Assembly (NCBI GenBank): GCA_028280845.1
Contig: JANQKZ010000053.1
Span: 62,001-126,000, forward strand
Length of the DNA stretch: 64,000 nt
Direction of reading: 5' to 3'
Origin: Opitutales bacterium
GTDB lineage: Bacteria; Verrucomicrobiota; Verrucomicrobiia; Opitutales; JABSRG01
The notes beneath the pieces were generated by a model that was given only the letters and a program-made list of their open reading frames with translations, did not search any database and was not told where the DNA came from. A program made the position numbers and the translations under genes. This document shows positions 26,911 through 36,604 of this stretch, piece by piece. Numbering within the stretch: the stretch's first letter is position 1; every line of letters starts with the position of its first letter.

Positions 26911-27245
26911 CTTATCTCCATACGCTTAGCCCGCCGTCCTGCAAGTTCGAGTTGTTTTTTTTGAAACCCGGATTTCGACTCGCCCGGCATCACCAGCCTT
27001 ATGCTAGGGTCGGCTCTCTACGCGGATTCATCCATCTCTCGAACAAACACAACTCCTCCCACGGTGTGGATGGCCAGACGCACCGGGAAAAGCGATAACC
27101 ATCTCCTGAGGAAACCCATGATGACACCCGGCAAATCCGAAAAGCCTGATGAATCCTCACTCAGTAGTCCCAGAGCCTGGCGTAATCGCTTTAGGGGTCG
27201 GTATTATAGATCTGGTGCAGATAATATGGAAGCACGGACGAGGGC
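26911..27245. other. 335-bp intergenic stretch; possible decayed PEP-CTERM tail
   Basis: No complete gene. One short frame (codons from 27149) reads VVPEPGVIALGVGIIDLVQIIW followed by KHGRG, which resembles a PEP-CTERM sorting signal (VPEP, hydrophobic span, basic end), but it has no start region or body and an in-frame stop at 27122-27124. It may be the relic of a deleted surface protein gene, or chance. The left part (26911-26925) holds the Shine-Dalgarno of the PGPGW gene. Confidence 0.3.
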
Positions 27246-27770
27246 TCAGTCCTTTTTGTAGAATCTCCTTAGATCGTTTAAAACCCAATCCCGGATCAAT
27301 TCTTTTTCATAATAGAGCGGGTCCGACTGACTGCGGAGAGTCCGTAGATTCTGCAGGTAATAACTGTCAGTTAAGACGACCTCACCCTTTTTCAGGACAG
27401 CCCCGTCATCGCCGGTCAACACGTAGCTGAACTCAATCCGAGGGCTGTAAATGTCCTTCATGATGCGGATGGTATCTTCCGGTGGAGGGCGCCAGAACTC
27501 GTATTCGCCTGCCATATCCACCTCGGTTATGACGATGCTCAAGGTGCTATCCGGAGGAAGGTGTTTGTCGAGCAGCCGTTGTAAATGTTCAACCATCTCC
27601 TCGCTAAACTTTTGATTTACCTTAGGTCCATCCCGGCCATGCAAGGACAGGTCCTTGAAATCGCCAACTTTGTTGGGATCCAACAGCAATTCGACATATC
27701 CGTAGGCCGCTTGGGATAACCCGAGGGCCAACCCGATCAGGAGGACATTCAGGATTTTAAGCTTACACAT
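27246..27770 (-). CDS. DUF3016-like exported protein
   Basis: 174 residues with a signal peptide (1-25, ending YG). The mature sequence VELLLDPNKVGDFKDLSLHGRDG and the later DPLYYEKELIRDWVLNDLRRFYKK resemble the DUF3016 family of small periplasmic proteins of unknown function. The ATG at 27770 is preferred to a TTG at 27785. It is the last gene behind TamA-TamB on the minus strand with a 50-bp gap, so it may be cotranscribed and serve the outer membrane, which is inference from position only. Confidence 0.65.
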   Translation of the reverse strand: MCKLKILNVLLIGLALGLSQAAYGYVELLLDPNKVGDFKDLSLHGRDGPKVNQKFSEEMVEHLQRLLDKHLPPDSTLSIVITEVDMAGEYEFWRPPPEDTIRIMKDIYSPRIEFSYVLTGDDGAVLKKGEVVLTDSYYLQNLRTLRSQSDPLYYEKELIRDWVLNDLRRFYKKD

Positions 27771-27820
27771 GATATTTTCTGACAAACGATAAGAAAAAAA
27801 GGTCCAATGGAAACCCCGAC

Positions 27821-29974
27821 CTAAAAAGGAAACCCCAAAGAGAAATGGAAGGCGCCCTCATCATCAAATGGGCGCGGATTCAGGTTGTAGCCATACTCAG
27901 CGCGGATGGGACCCAGGGGACTATTATATCGGATACCTAACCCGGCGCTGGAGAGGAATTCCGTCCCCGGATAGTCGGATACGGAAACCCCATGATACAT
28001 ATTATCGGAGAATAGGACAAAGGTGAGGTCGGGTAAGAGGGCGCGCTCCAGTTCGAAATTAGCAAGGGACACCACTGCCGATCCGATATAAATGCCGCGG
28101 TCATCCGTAAAGGAGGCCCGCCCCTCCTGATACCCTCGAATGGTATTCTCCCCTCCCGGAAAAAATCGCTTATTGAAGGGAACATCAGCATCCGTCCCGC
28201 CCAGTGAAAGGACAGCTCCGTGGCGAAGCCCGACATTAAACCACCAACCCTCCATAAAGGGCCAATGATAAGAATACGTAAGCTCGACCCTCTGGTAATC
28301 CGTAGACGACCCCAAGGCCTTATCGGCGACTTCCACATTGGCGCGATACCGGGCCCCGGATTTGGGTAAGATCGGGTTGTCACGAAGGTCCCGAATGGCG
28401 GTGAACTCAATACTGGCACTCCGGGTATCATCCTCGACCAGAAATTCCGTCGCGCCCCTATCGATGTCCCGCGATTCCAGGCGCTCAAGTTTATAGCTGG
28501 TTCGGAAACGGGTATCCCAGGGGCGGTGAAAGTAATCCACCCCGGACTCCAGGCTCAATTCCTGCCGGACGAAGGACACCTCCTCTCGGTTCAACCATTC
28601 AGCTTTGGTTGAAAACCGGATGGGCCAGCCCCCGAACTCAGGAATGCTGTAGAGGGCTTCTGCATTAAAACTCTTCGTGCTGTAACGGCCGAAGGTGTCA
28701 AACCGATGCCCCAATCCAAATAGATTTTTCTGTTCGAGTTCCAATCCCAGACGGAGTTGCTCATAGCTCCCCCAACCTCCTCGGATGTAGACATTCTGGC
28801 GCTCCCCCTCTTGGAAGACCAGGCGTACAGGCCGAATTTCAGCCCCGGTCTCTGAAATGAGCGGGGGATCCGGAGATTCGATGATCGCCCGATTGGTTTG
28901 AAAAATCCCTAAGCTGCTGATGTTCCGCCGAGTTTGCTCTACGTCTAATCGTGAGAGCAGCTCACCTGCTTCAAACACCTGCTGGCGCTTGATCGTCGCG
29001 GTCTGCGTGTGTTCCAGACCTTCGAAGGTAACGGGGCCCACCTGAACGAATGGACCGGGAACGACGGTAGCGGTCAGCGACAACAGCACGGTTTCATTAT
29101 TAACATCGCGCTGTAATTCGTTGGCCACCACTTGCAGCGTAGCATCAGGATACCCCCGGCGGTAGAACTGATTGCGCACAACCAGACTCTTCGTCCGCTC
29201 CCATTCCGGTGAAAACGCCACCTGGTCCTGGTCGGAATTTACAAGCTCTGCCCGGAGGGAGTTTAAATCAATATTTCCGAAGTCCGAGGGGTCTGCGTTT
29301 TCACCAAAAACCAAATCCAGATCCTCCACGAGGTAGAGCGGCCCCTCCTCCACATCGATAAAGGTGATGACTTCTCCCGATGAAACGTCGATCTGGGATT
29401 CGCGTTCCCTGATCACCACCTCACGGTATCCGAGGGATTGATATTGGGTCCGAAGATTACTCATTCCCCGGCGAACCGCACGGTCAGAATAGGCTCGAAG
29501 TGATTTTGGGTCAAAAAATGTGCTGGAAGGAAAAAAGAAACTCCTCGCCTCCTTCTCGGGAACCACGTTCAGGCCTGAAAACACAACGCGTTCAAAGAAA
29601 AACCGGATGCCGCGTTCAACCTCGAAGCGCAGGGAAACAAACAACTCCTCATCCAATTCCGGAACCACAAGCTCTTCATTCCATTCCAGACGGAATTCAG
29701 CCCCACCCGGCTCCCGGAGCACTGCGACAATCCTGGGCTCCAGAAAACCCTGCTGACTCAAGCGTGACTGCAATAAGACAAATCCATCCTCAATGGTACT
29801 ATCCAGGGCAAGCTGTTCATCTTCCGTAGATGAAACAAATTGACGAATAACCCGGGCAAGTCGGAGATCCTGTAACCAACCTGAACCCGACACATTGATA
29901 TTCTGGTCCCATTCAGCATGAAGGGAGGAAAGCCCGATCGCCAACACCACAATACCCTGTATCCACTTCTTCAT
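27821..29974 (-). CDS. tamA: Omp85-superfamily outer-membrane protein, TamA-like
   Basis: 717 residues with a signal peptide (MKKWIQGIVVLAIGLSSLHA). Several POTRA-like repeats lie in the first 400 residues, for example RYRSQ-type segments and GPFVQVGPVTFEGLEHT. The C-terminal beta-barrel carries the Omp85 signature FFPGGENTIRGYQEG and ends in the terminal aromatic F that BAM recognises. The ATG overlaps the TamB stop as TAATG (29974), so the two are translated together. TamA is the outer-membrane partner of the inner-membrane-anchored TamB bridge, implicated in protein insertion and phospholipid transfer to the outer membrane. A BamA paralogue role cannot be excluded from sequence alone. Confidence 0.88.
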   Translation of the reverse strand: MKKWIQGIVVLAIGLSSLHAEWDQNINVSGSGWLQDLRLARVIRQFVSSTEDEQLALDSTIEDGFVLLQSRLSQQGFLEPRIVAVLREPGGAEFRLEWNEELVVPELDEELFVSLRFEVERGIRFFFERVVFSGLNVVPEKEARSFFFPSSTFFDPKSLRAYSDRAVRRGMSNLRTQYQSLGYREVVIRERESQIDVSSGEVITFIDVEEGPLYLVEDLDLVFGENADPSDFGNIDLNSLRAELVNSDQDQVAFSPEWERTKSLVVRNQFYRRGYPDATLQVVANELQRDVNNETVLLSLTATVVPGPFVQVGPVTFEGLEHTQTATIKRQQVFEAGELLSRLDVEQTRRNISSLGIFQTNRAIIESPDPPLISETGAEIRPVRLVFQEGERQNVYIRGGWGSYEQLRLGLELEQKNLFGLGHRFDTFGRYSTKSFNAEALYSIPEFGGWPIRFSTKAEWLNREEVSFVRQELSLESGVDYFHRPWDTRFRTSYKLERLESRDIDRGATEFLVEDDTRSASIEFTAIRDLRDNPILPKSGARYRANVEVADKALGSSTDYQRVELTYSYHWPFMEGWWFNVGLRHGAVLSLGGTDADVPFNKRFFPGGENTIRGYQEGRASFTDDRGIYIGSAVVSLANFELERALLPDLTFVLFSDNMYHGVSVSDYPGTEFLSSAGLGIRYNSPLGPIRAEYGYNLNPRPFDDEGAFHFSLGFPF

Positions 29975-32900
29975 TACTTGGAACGTATTCTCCAACGAGC
30001 ATCCAGGTTGTAGCGGTCGTATTGATCATATTCCCCGATAACTGAAATATCGTCCTTAATGTCGAACTCTACGTAGAAGGTTTCCCGGCCGGATTTTGAG
30101 ATCTCTTCCCCGCCTCCAATATGGATACGCTCTGTGGCGGAAGAGCCGAGAAGGTCGCTGACAAAACCCTGGCTCAGATAAAGGGCCAAACGTCCGGAAT
30201 TCTGGGTAAAGGAGCTGGCATTATCATTGCCCGGCAATACTCCCCCCGTGAGCAGCAGGATGGTCTCTTCATCGGTCATTGTGGGATTGGTATCGAAAGC
30301 AAACTGCGGATTACTCAAGCTTCCCCCGAGATCCAGTTGAATATCATATCCCATAGACCGACTGCGCCCCCGGGCGCTCAGCACCGGATCATAGGGGTCG
30401 GACAGGGTAAACTCAGCGTAGCCTGTTTCCATCTTGAAACGTCCGAAGGGAAAAAAGACATCGCCGGAATCCATACTGACAGTCCCGAGCAGGAATGGCG
30501 ACCGGAGCGTGCCTTCCAATTTCAAATCCGTGGAGAAACTCCCCCGCAACACCGTGGTATCCGCGCGCAAGAACTCAGTTCCTGTAATTTGAAGGTCGAG
30601 CCCCCAATTCGCAAAAGGTTCCTGCGTAATGGAAAAATAGGGCGGACGCGAATCCGCTGATGCCGCCCCGGGCTGGGCCAAGTCCACCAGATTCATGAGA
30701 AATAAACTGTTTTTTAAATCCACTTTCCCTCCAAGGATAGCCGGTCGGTCTCCCTTCAATTTTCGCAGGGCAAGATCCACATCACCCCGCAGCACCAGGT
30801 CGGAGGTCCGAGTCAGGGGGAAACTCTCACCGCGAATCTCGATAGAGAACAGGGGGGATTCCCCGGGGATCACTTCCAGCCACCCATTTGCGTTCACCAG
30901 CCGCCCACTCACACTTCCCGTCAAATTATCAAAGCTGTAGCGGTAATCATCAAAGTCCAGTTGGCCGGTAATATCATTAAACGTCAGCCCATTTCCGATC
31001 TGACGCAGGGAAAAACCGGCAACCGCCAGATTTCCCTGGAAGCCGTCCTCCGGGTTGTAGTGGATACGGCCGGAAACTGAGCCGGTATCCCGAATGAATC
31101 CCGGAAGGAAGGCGGAAATCGTCGCCACATCGACTTCGGGCAACACCAACGAGGCGCTCCCAGTCCTGAGCGTATCCAGAGAGAACTCCTGCACGATTTG
31201 ACGAATATCTCCGGTCGACAGGGGCCACTGTGCCTTGCCCTGGATCTGCTGGCCCCCAAATCCGAGCGTAAGCTCTTCAATGGATATTCTGTCCGGACCC
31301 GCTTCTCCCCTCAAACGCCCCATGGACACGTCCAGGCTACGTTCCTTTTCAGGATCCACATAAGTTAGCGCTTCAAAACCCACCAGGAACGATCCCAGGG
31401 GGCTTTGAGGCGTTCCTTTAAGGTGCAGTTCAAGGCGCGGATCCTCGACCGTGAGTGTATGGGATTCCCGGGTTAGGTTTAATGTCCTTTCAGCAGCAAC
31501 GAGCTGTCCATCGATTTGCATGGGTTGATCCCAGAGAATCTCGTAGCGAATACCTTCCTCAGGAGCCAGGGCAAGGGTAACAGGAAACTCCCCGGCAAAT
31601 TCTAAACGTGACCCCTTGCTCCCCTGAGCCACCATCTGCTCAATGGTGACTCGATCAGCTCCCAATTCAGCGAATGCATTCCATGTGATAACCCTCCCAT
31701 TCACCATCTCGTAGCTACCCTGGCCTTCCAATCTCAGTTCCCGAATCGCTGATCCATCCAGGGGTAAGTTTCCTCGCGCAGATAGGGTCTCCATCCTGAG
31801 CTCGGGAAGATCTTGATTCATCCACGGTCGCAGGAAGTCCGTTCCCAGACCATTTATCTGAAGCTGGAGAGGGATTTGGCTTGGATCCACAGCCAGCCCC
31901 GCAGGCTCAAGCACTAATCCGCTACCTTCCCCGCCCTGGTCGCGAACCAGGGATAAGCGCCCCCAATTTGTGCGCATCAATTCCTCTGCCCCAACCCTCC
32001 ATTCGAATTGTCCCTGAAATGGTTCTTCCAGAAATAAGTCACCCTGATCTCCTGATCGGATATCCAGGGTATTGAGGTTCAATCCGGCCTTTCCCTCACC
32101 CCATTGGGCTTTTCCAGCCAGTTGTGCGCTGACCTCATCTCCCGCTACCAGCAAATTCACGATGTCGATATCTCCCGGACGAAGGGCCAATTCGTACTCG
32201 GCATTCAGGGGGACCAGGGGACCCAGCTGGATGCCCTCAGGCGCACCGCTTAAGGTCAGCTCATAAGCCGCACCCGACCCCCTGAGGTCTCCACTCCCAT
32301 TCAAAGAATCGAATGGCAGTTTTCCCTCCACCAGAGGCTGAAGCGACAATGCGTGGATTTTATATGAAAAGCGGGAACGATATTGGACCGCGTCCTTGAA
32401 TTCCAGGGCCAACGAAGCGTCTACCACGGAAGGGTCCGCAGAAAAATGGATCTTGTGGAAATCGAAGCGCTTTAAATTCCCTGATCCCTCCAGATCGATG
32501 CGCACAGGAAGCTCCACAGGACTCCCGGTCCACTCCAGTCCGCCGATCACCCGATAATCCGGTGTGCCCCGCCGGAAACTCTCCATGGAGACCTGTAGCC
32601 CACCGGAAACCGTCCCGCTCAAACCGGTTGACCTGAGCAAGGCATGATCCAGGTTCGCCCAGCCACTGAACTGCAAATCATTACGCAGGGTCAGGGTATC
32701 CACCCGAAACTCGACCGGCTCGGCCAAGGATGCTTCGGCAAAAGGGAATTGGATTTCGAGGCTATCCACCTGCGCCTGACTTCGATTTCCCGAGGCTTCG
32801 GTCTCAATGCGCCAATGGAAAGTCTCCGCTCCTGGGTTTGGGGTATCCGTATGAATTGCCAGACGCCACGACTCACGATCCTGCGAAAAATAGAATTCCA

Positions 32901-33699
32901 AACCAGCTAATGGGAGTTCAGTTGGAATCAGACGGAGTAAGGCCAGGTCAGGCTTGACCCACGAGACCTCAAATTGATCCGGCATGACACCCGACTCGGG
33001 GAAACGGCCCATGAGAGCAGTGTCGCCGGCCAGCAGGGACCCACTTAATGAAAATGCTAAAACGCCCTCCTCATTTTTCAGGCTTCCTCCCATGGAGGTC
33101 TCCCAGTCCACCGATTCCAGCTCAATCCGGACTTTCCCCTGCTCTGGAGTCAGGACAAACTTGAAGTCCCGTTCCGCCTCGAGGGCCCAGCCCCTAGCAT
33201 ATAACCCGGTGTGATCCCAGTCCAGATTGTCGACATGGATCCAGGTGGAGTCGCCGCGCCTCAAGGTAACCATGGACACACCGCCACGGGGCAACCATCT
33301 CCCAGCCGTAGATAGGATGGACCATACCTGTTCATACAGTTCATTGAGCTGGATGGGAGTGGTTTCCTTCCCCGTGTCCGGTTCCTGCTTTGTCCAGCGC
33401 GCATCCACCCCTTCTATTTTCAAAGATACTCCTTTCCCCGGACCCAGTATCCGGTCGATAAGTAACCCTAGAGGCATACGGACCTGGATACGGTCGACCG
33501 AAACTTCATGGGGCTTATCCAGGCGCAAGTCCTCAATGATTAAGTAACGGAGTCCCTCTGTGCGGATCGCGGCAAATTCTCCCTCATGGCTTTTGACCTG
33601 ATCCGCCACGACGGTTTTGACCAAGAGGGGGTAAGCGAACAAGAAACCCATGATCAACAACAGGATAACACCTCCTGCTATTAAGTATCTTTTTTTCAT
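29974..33699 (-). CDS. tamB: TamB-like translocation and assembly module protein (AsmA/DUF490 type)
   Basis: 1241 residues with one N-terminal TM anchor (about 6-28) and a long periplasmic domain of repeating beta-strand segments, the taco-shell fold of TamB/YhdP bridge proteins. The C-terminal DUF490 region includes GSVSMDSGDVFFPFGRFKM, TILLLTGGVLPG and LSQGFVSDLLG. It is thought to span the periplasm and move lipids or nascent outer-membrane proteins to TamA. It is immediately upstream of and overlaps tamA, and is divergent from the mla operon across 193 bp, which contains a 7-bp inverted repeat (AAGGATT/AATCCTT, 33799-33817). Confidence 0.92.
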   Translation of the reverse strand: MKKRYLIAGGVILLLIMGFLFAYPLLVKTVVADQVKSHEGEFAAIRTEGLRYLIIEDLRLDKPHEVSVDRIQVRMPLGLLIDRILGPGKGVSLKIEGVDARWTKQEPDTGKETTPIQLNELYEQVWSILSTAGRWLPRGGVSMVTLRRGDSTWIHVDNLDWDHTGLYARGWALEAERDFKFVLTPEQGKVRIELESVDWETSMGGSLKNEEGVLAFSLSGSLLAGDTALMGRFPESGVMPDQFEVSWVKPDLALLRLIPTELPLAGLEFYFSQDRESWRLAIHTDTPNPGAETFHWRIETEASGNRSQAQVDSLEIQFPFAEASLAEPVEFRVDTLTLRNDLQFSGWANLDHALLRSTGLSGTVSGGLQVSMESFRRGTPDYRVIGGLEWTGSPVELPVRIDLEGSGNLKRFDFHKIHFSADPSVVDASLALEFKDAVQYRSRFSYKIHALSLQPLVEGKLPFDSLNGSGDLRGSGAAYELTLSGAPEGIQLGPLVPLNAEYELALRPGDIDIVNLLVAGDEVSAQLAGKAQWGEGKAGLNLNTLDIRSGDQGDLFLEEPFQGQFEWRVGAEELMRTNWGRLSLVRDQGGEGSGLVLEPAGLAVDPSQIPLQLQINGLGTDFLRPWMNQDLPELRMETLSARGNLPLDGSAIRELRLEGQGSYEMVNGRVITWNAFAELGADRVTIEQMVAQGSKGSRLEFAGEFPVTLALAPEEGIRYEILWDQPMQIDGQLVAAERTLNLTRESHTLTVEDPRLELHLKGTPQSPLGSFLVGFEALTYVDPEKERSLDVSMGRLRGEAGPDRISIEELTLGFGGQQIQGKAQWPLSTGDIRQIVQEFSLDTLRTGSASLVLPEVDVATISAFLPGFIRDTGSVSGRIHYNPEDGFQGNLAVAGFSLRQIGNGLTFNDITGQLDFDDYRYSFDNLTGSVSGRLVNANGWLEVIPGESPLFSIEIRGESFPLTRTSDLVLRGDVDLALRKLKGDRPAILGGKVDLKNSLFLMNLVDLAQPGAASADSRPPYFSITQEPFANWGLDLQITGTEFLRADTTVLRGSFSTDLKLEGTLRSPFLLGTVSMDSGDVFFPFGRFKMETGYAEFTLSDPYDPVLSARGRSRSMGYDIQLDLGGSLSNPQFAFDTNPTMTDEETILLLTGGVLPGNDNASSFTQNSGRLALYLSQGFVSDLLGSSATERIHIGGGEEISKSGRETFYVEFDIKDDISVIGEYDQYDRYNLDARWRIRSK

Positions 33700-33892
33700 T
33701 CAGTTAGCGTGTTCGGACAGAGTTTAAACCGACAAGTTCACAGGGAAAGCCCATGCATTTCCAGCAGGAAAATCCCTCATATTTTTGAGCAATCTTGAAA
33801 GGATTACAAAAATCCTTCATTTTGAAGGTTTGGAACTAAACACCGGTCGTCATGTTTTCATAAGATAGCCAAACGACTACACACTGCATGCT

Positions 33893-34669
33893 ATGATCTC
33901 AAATCTGGGAAGAAATTTTCTTTTGGCGGTTCGCGACCTCGGAAGCGTGGCGACCTTTGGTATGTCTTCTCTTGCCATCAGTGTGACCCGGGATTTCTCA
34001 ATCCACAAGGTTTCTGACCAGATTTACCAGATCGGGGTAAAATGTGTTCCCTTGATCGCCTTGGTCGGCTTCTTCACCGGAATGGTCCTCGGCCTGCAAG
34101 GGTATTATACCCTGGTCAGATTTGGTTCTGAGGGGCTCCTGGGTTCCGCGATAGCCCTATCCCTGGTGAGGGAGCTCGGGCCGGTCCTGACCGCTATCCT
34201 GGTTGTGGGGCAGGCCGGCTCCTCCATGGCGGCGGAAATCGGGGTGCAGCGAAACTCTGAGCAAATAGATGCTCTGGAAACCATGGATATCGACCCGAAA
34301 GGCTTTCTGGTGGGGCCCCGGATCCTGGCCGCCCTGATCAGTTTCCCCATCCTCACCACAATATTTGATATCCTCGGTATTTATGGTGGCTATTTTACCG
34401 GGGTCATCGTCATGAATGGAGACGGCGGCACATTTTGGAATGGGGTTCAGGTTTCCTTACTCTGGGGCGACATCTGGGGCGGCTACGTAAAAGCCTTTTT
34501 CTTTGGGGGACTCACCACGCTGATCTGCTGCTTTGAAGGGTTTTTCACCCACTTGAAATCTTCAGCTTTTGGCGCCCGAGGTGTCAGCCAAAGCGCAACC
34601 AATGCGGTCGTCATATCCTCGATTACCATCCTGGTATCCGACTATCTCATCACTTCCTTTCTTCTCTAA
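33893..34669 (+). CDS. mlaE: Phospholipid ABC transporter permease MlaE
   Basis: 258-residue MlaE/YrbE permease with five or so TM spans. GFFTGMVLGLQGYYTLVRFGSEGLLGSAIALSLVRELGPVLTAILV and AAEIGVQRNSEQIDALETMDID are the family's conserved core. In the Mla system it forms the inner-membrane channel with MlaF and MlaD, moving phospholipids between membranes and preserving outer-membrane asymmetry. It is first in a plus-strand operon, and its stop overlaps the mlaF start as TAATG. The ATG at 33893 has no obvious Shine-Dalgarno. Confidence 0.95.
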   Translation: MISNLGRNFLLAVRDLGSVATFGMSSLAISVTRDFSIHKVSDQIYQIGVKCVPLIALVGFFTGMVLGLQGYYTLVRFGSEGLLGSAIALSLVRELGPVLTAILVVGQAGSSMAAEIGVQRNSEQIDALETMDIDPKGFLVGPRILAALISFPILTTIFDILGIYGGYFTGVIVMNGDGGTFWNGVQVSLLWGDIWGGYVKAFFFGGLTTLICCFEGFFTHLKSSAFGARGVSQSATNAVVISSITILVSDYLITSFLL

Positions 34670-35469
34670 TGCCTCTCCCCACTAAAGAGTTCCCTATTGA
34701 GCTCAAAGGGCTCATCAAAACCTTTGGAGAACAGGAGGTGCTTCGCGGGGTCGACCTGATGGTGGAACCAGGCAAGGTCACCACGATTATAGGAAAAAGC
34801 GGCACCGGAAAAAGCGTTTTACTGAAGTGCTTATCCGGGTTGATGCATCCTGACCAGGGAGAGGTCATCTATCGGGGCACCAACCTGACAGACCCACACA
34901 ACCGCGACTACTTAAAAGACTTCCACAAGGGCCTGAGCTATATGTTTCAGCACAATGCCCTCTTTGATTCGCTCACGGTGCTTCAGAATATTGCCCTGCC
35001 CCTGTCGGAAAAAACCAGGCTTCCCCGCACCACCATTCAACAGCGGGTAGAAGAAATGGTCGACCGCCTCGATCTGGAGCAGAGCATTCTCACCAAGTAT
35101 CCCTCTCAAATCTCCGGGGGGATGCAGAAACGTGTAGCCTTGGCCAGGGCCCTCATCACGGAACCCCATATCGTTTTATTTGACGAGCCCACCACGGGCC
35201 TGGATCCGGTACGAAAAAACACGGTCTATGAAATGATGAAGCGATACCAGGAACGCTTCGGCTTCACCCTCCTGATGGTGAGCCACGATATTCCCGACGT
35301 ACTCTGTATCAGCGACTTCATCGCAATCCTTGATCGTGGAAAAGTCCGGTTTTACGGGACTCCCGAATCCCTCAAATTGACTCAGCCTCCTTTTCCGCCA
35401 GATGCCAACGGGGAGACATTTGGATTAACCAACCCCTTTAAAACGAAGATCTTAGCCTACTTGACCTGA
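34669..35469 (+). CDS. mlaF: Phospholipid ABC transporter ATP-binding protein MlaF
   Basis: 266-residue ABC ATPase. Walker A is GKSGTGKS (42-49), the signature is ISGGMQKR, Walker B is IVLFDEPTTGLDP, and the H-loop is in VSHD. The signature with Met-Gln-Lys-Arg is typical of MlaF. It powers MlaE. No mlaB (STAS) gene lies in the cluster, although MlaB supports MlaF in E. coli. It is coupled to mlaE by a one-base overlap and followed by mlaD after 13 bp. Confidence 0.95.
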   Translation: MPLPTKEFPIELKGLIKTFGEQEVLRGVDLMVEPGKVTTIIGKSGTGKSVLLKCLSGLMHPDQGEVIYRGTNLTDPHNRDYLKDFHKGLSYMFQHNALFDSLTVLQNIALPLSEKTRLPRTTIQQRVEEMVDRLDLEQSILTKYPSQISGGMQKRVALARALITEPHIVLFDEPTTGLDPVRKNTVYEMMKRYQERFGFTLLMVSHDIPDVLCISDFIAILDRGKVRFYGTPESLKLTQPPFPPDANGETFGLTNPFKTKILAYLT

Positions 35470-35482
35470 TTGTGGATTTATC

Positions 35483-35935
35483 ATGGAAAACCCTAAAGTA
35501 GAATTTATCGCAGGCCTGTTTGTCCTGATCGGACTCCTGCTCGTCGGCTTTCTCGCCTTCCGTATTGGCGACGTGCATCTATTTGCCGGGAATGAGTTAA
35601 CCTTGCACGCCAGGTTCTCCGATGTCGGAGGGTTGACCGAAGGAAGCAAAGTTCGCCTGGCGGGCGTTTCGGTGGGGACCGTGGGAAGGATCAATCTCGA
35701 CCCGGATACCTATTATGCGCTGGTAGAGCTCCGGCTTCAACCTGGTTTGGTTCTGGACGATGATACCATTGCCTCCATCAAAACCAATGGGCTCATTGGT
35801 GATAAATATATCGGCCTCAGTCCGGGAGGGTCCGGCATCCCCCTGGAGAATGGAGACACCATCATCGACACGGAATCAGCCGTTGATTTTGAAGGCCTTG
35901 TTAGTAAAATTGCTTTTGGCAACGTCGAGGAGTAA
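35483..35935 (+). CDS. mlaD: MCE-domain periplasmic lipid-binding protein MlaD
   Basis: 150 residues: an N-terminal anchor (about 8-29, FIAGLFVLIGLLLVGFLAF) and a single MCE domain (FSDVGGLTEGSKVRLAGVSVGTV, then LIGDKYIGLSPGG). It is shorter than E. coli MlaD, with little after the domain. MlaD hexamers form the periplasmic collar of the MlaFE complex that receives or hands on phospholipid. It stands between mlaF and mlaC with 13- and 19-bp gaps. Confidence 0.93.
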   Translation: MENPKVEFIAGLFVLIGLLLVGFLAFRIGDVHLFAGNELTLHARFSDVGGLTEGSKVRLAGVSVGTVGRINLDPDTYYALVELRLQPGLVLDDDTIASIKTNGLIGDKYIGLSPGGSGIPLENGDTIIDTESAVDFEGLVSKIAFGNVEE

Positions 35936-35954
35936 TCCCCTTTCTCTGAAACCG

Positions 35955-36533
35955 ATGAAATTCCCTATCTATCTCCTGCTGCCCCTGACCATCCTCGGGG
36001 CCGGGTTGTCGGCCCAAACCGATCCTCAAACCAAACTATCTGCCACGGTGAATGAGGTCATCGAAGTGCTCTACGACACCGGGTTGGCCAAAGCAGACCG
36101 ATCCTCTAGATTGCAGACCGCGATCGAAGACGATTTTTCGTTTGCTGTGATTGCCCGGCGTGCCCTGGGACGTAACTGGAATCTGCTGGATGCCGGGCAA
36201 CAGACCCGCTTTGTCGATCTCTTTACGGATCTCTTAATCCAGACTTACAGTTCAGGATTCGCCGCCGATTCCCGTCCTACTATTCAATGGGTGAGTCAAA
36301 AGGAATTGAAAAAGAACTACCTGGAAATTAAATCCCTCGTCACTCTGGCTGGAAATACTTTCCCCATCGACTATCGCTTAGTTCAACTGCAGGAAGGTTG
36401 GCAGGTCTACGATGTTCTCGTAGAAAATGTCAGCCTGGTAGGAAATTACCGCAAACAGTTCAGCAGCATCCTGCAAAAAGGAGATGCAGAAGATCTTTTG
36501 GACCAACTCGAGAAAAAAGTAGCGGAATCCTAG
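35955..36533 (+). CDS. mlaC: Periplasmic phospholipid shuttle MlaC
   Basis: 192 residues with a signal peptide (1-20, ending LSA). DDFSFAVIARRALGRNWNLLDAGQQTRFVDLFTDLLIQTYS and GWQVYDVLVENVSLVGNYRKQF are the conserved Ttg2D/MlaC core. It carries phospholipid across the periplasm between MlaA and the MlaFED complex. An in-frame extension upstream to 35760 lies inside mlaD and is rejected, because the ATG at 35955 gives the signal peptide. Confidence 0.93.
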   Translation: MKFPIYLLLPLTILGAGLSAQTDPQTKLSATVNEVIEVLYDTGLAKADRSSRLQTAIEDDFSFAVIARRALGRNWNLLDAGQQTRFVDLFTDLLIQTYSSGFAADSRPTIQWVSQKELKKNYLEIKSLVTLAGNTFPIDYRLVQLQEGWQVYDVLVENVSLVGNYRKQFSSILQKGDAEDLLDQLEKKVAES

Positions 36534-36604
36534 CATGTTAATGGACACTTTTTAGAATACAGACGGTCTGGAATATTAGGTCCGCTCAAACCTTATATCT
36601 AGAA

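Noticed and set aside
19310-26935. The phrase TACGCTTAGCCCG at 19312 and again near 26924
   Set aside because: A 13-base match is expected by chance many times in 64 kb.
27001-27261. 86-codon plus-strand ORF before the DUF3016 gene
   Set aside because: It runs into the 3' end of the opposite-strand gene and has no recognisable features.
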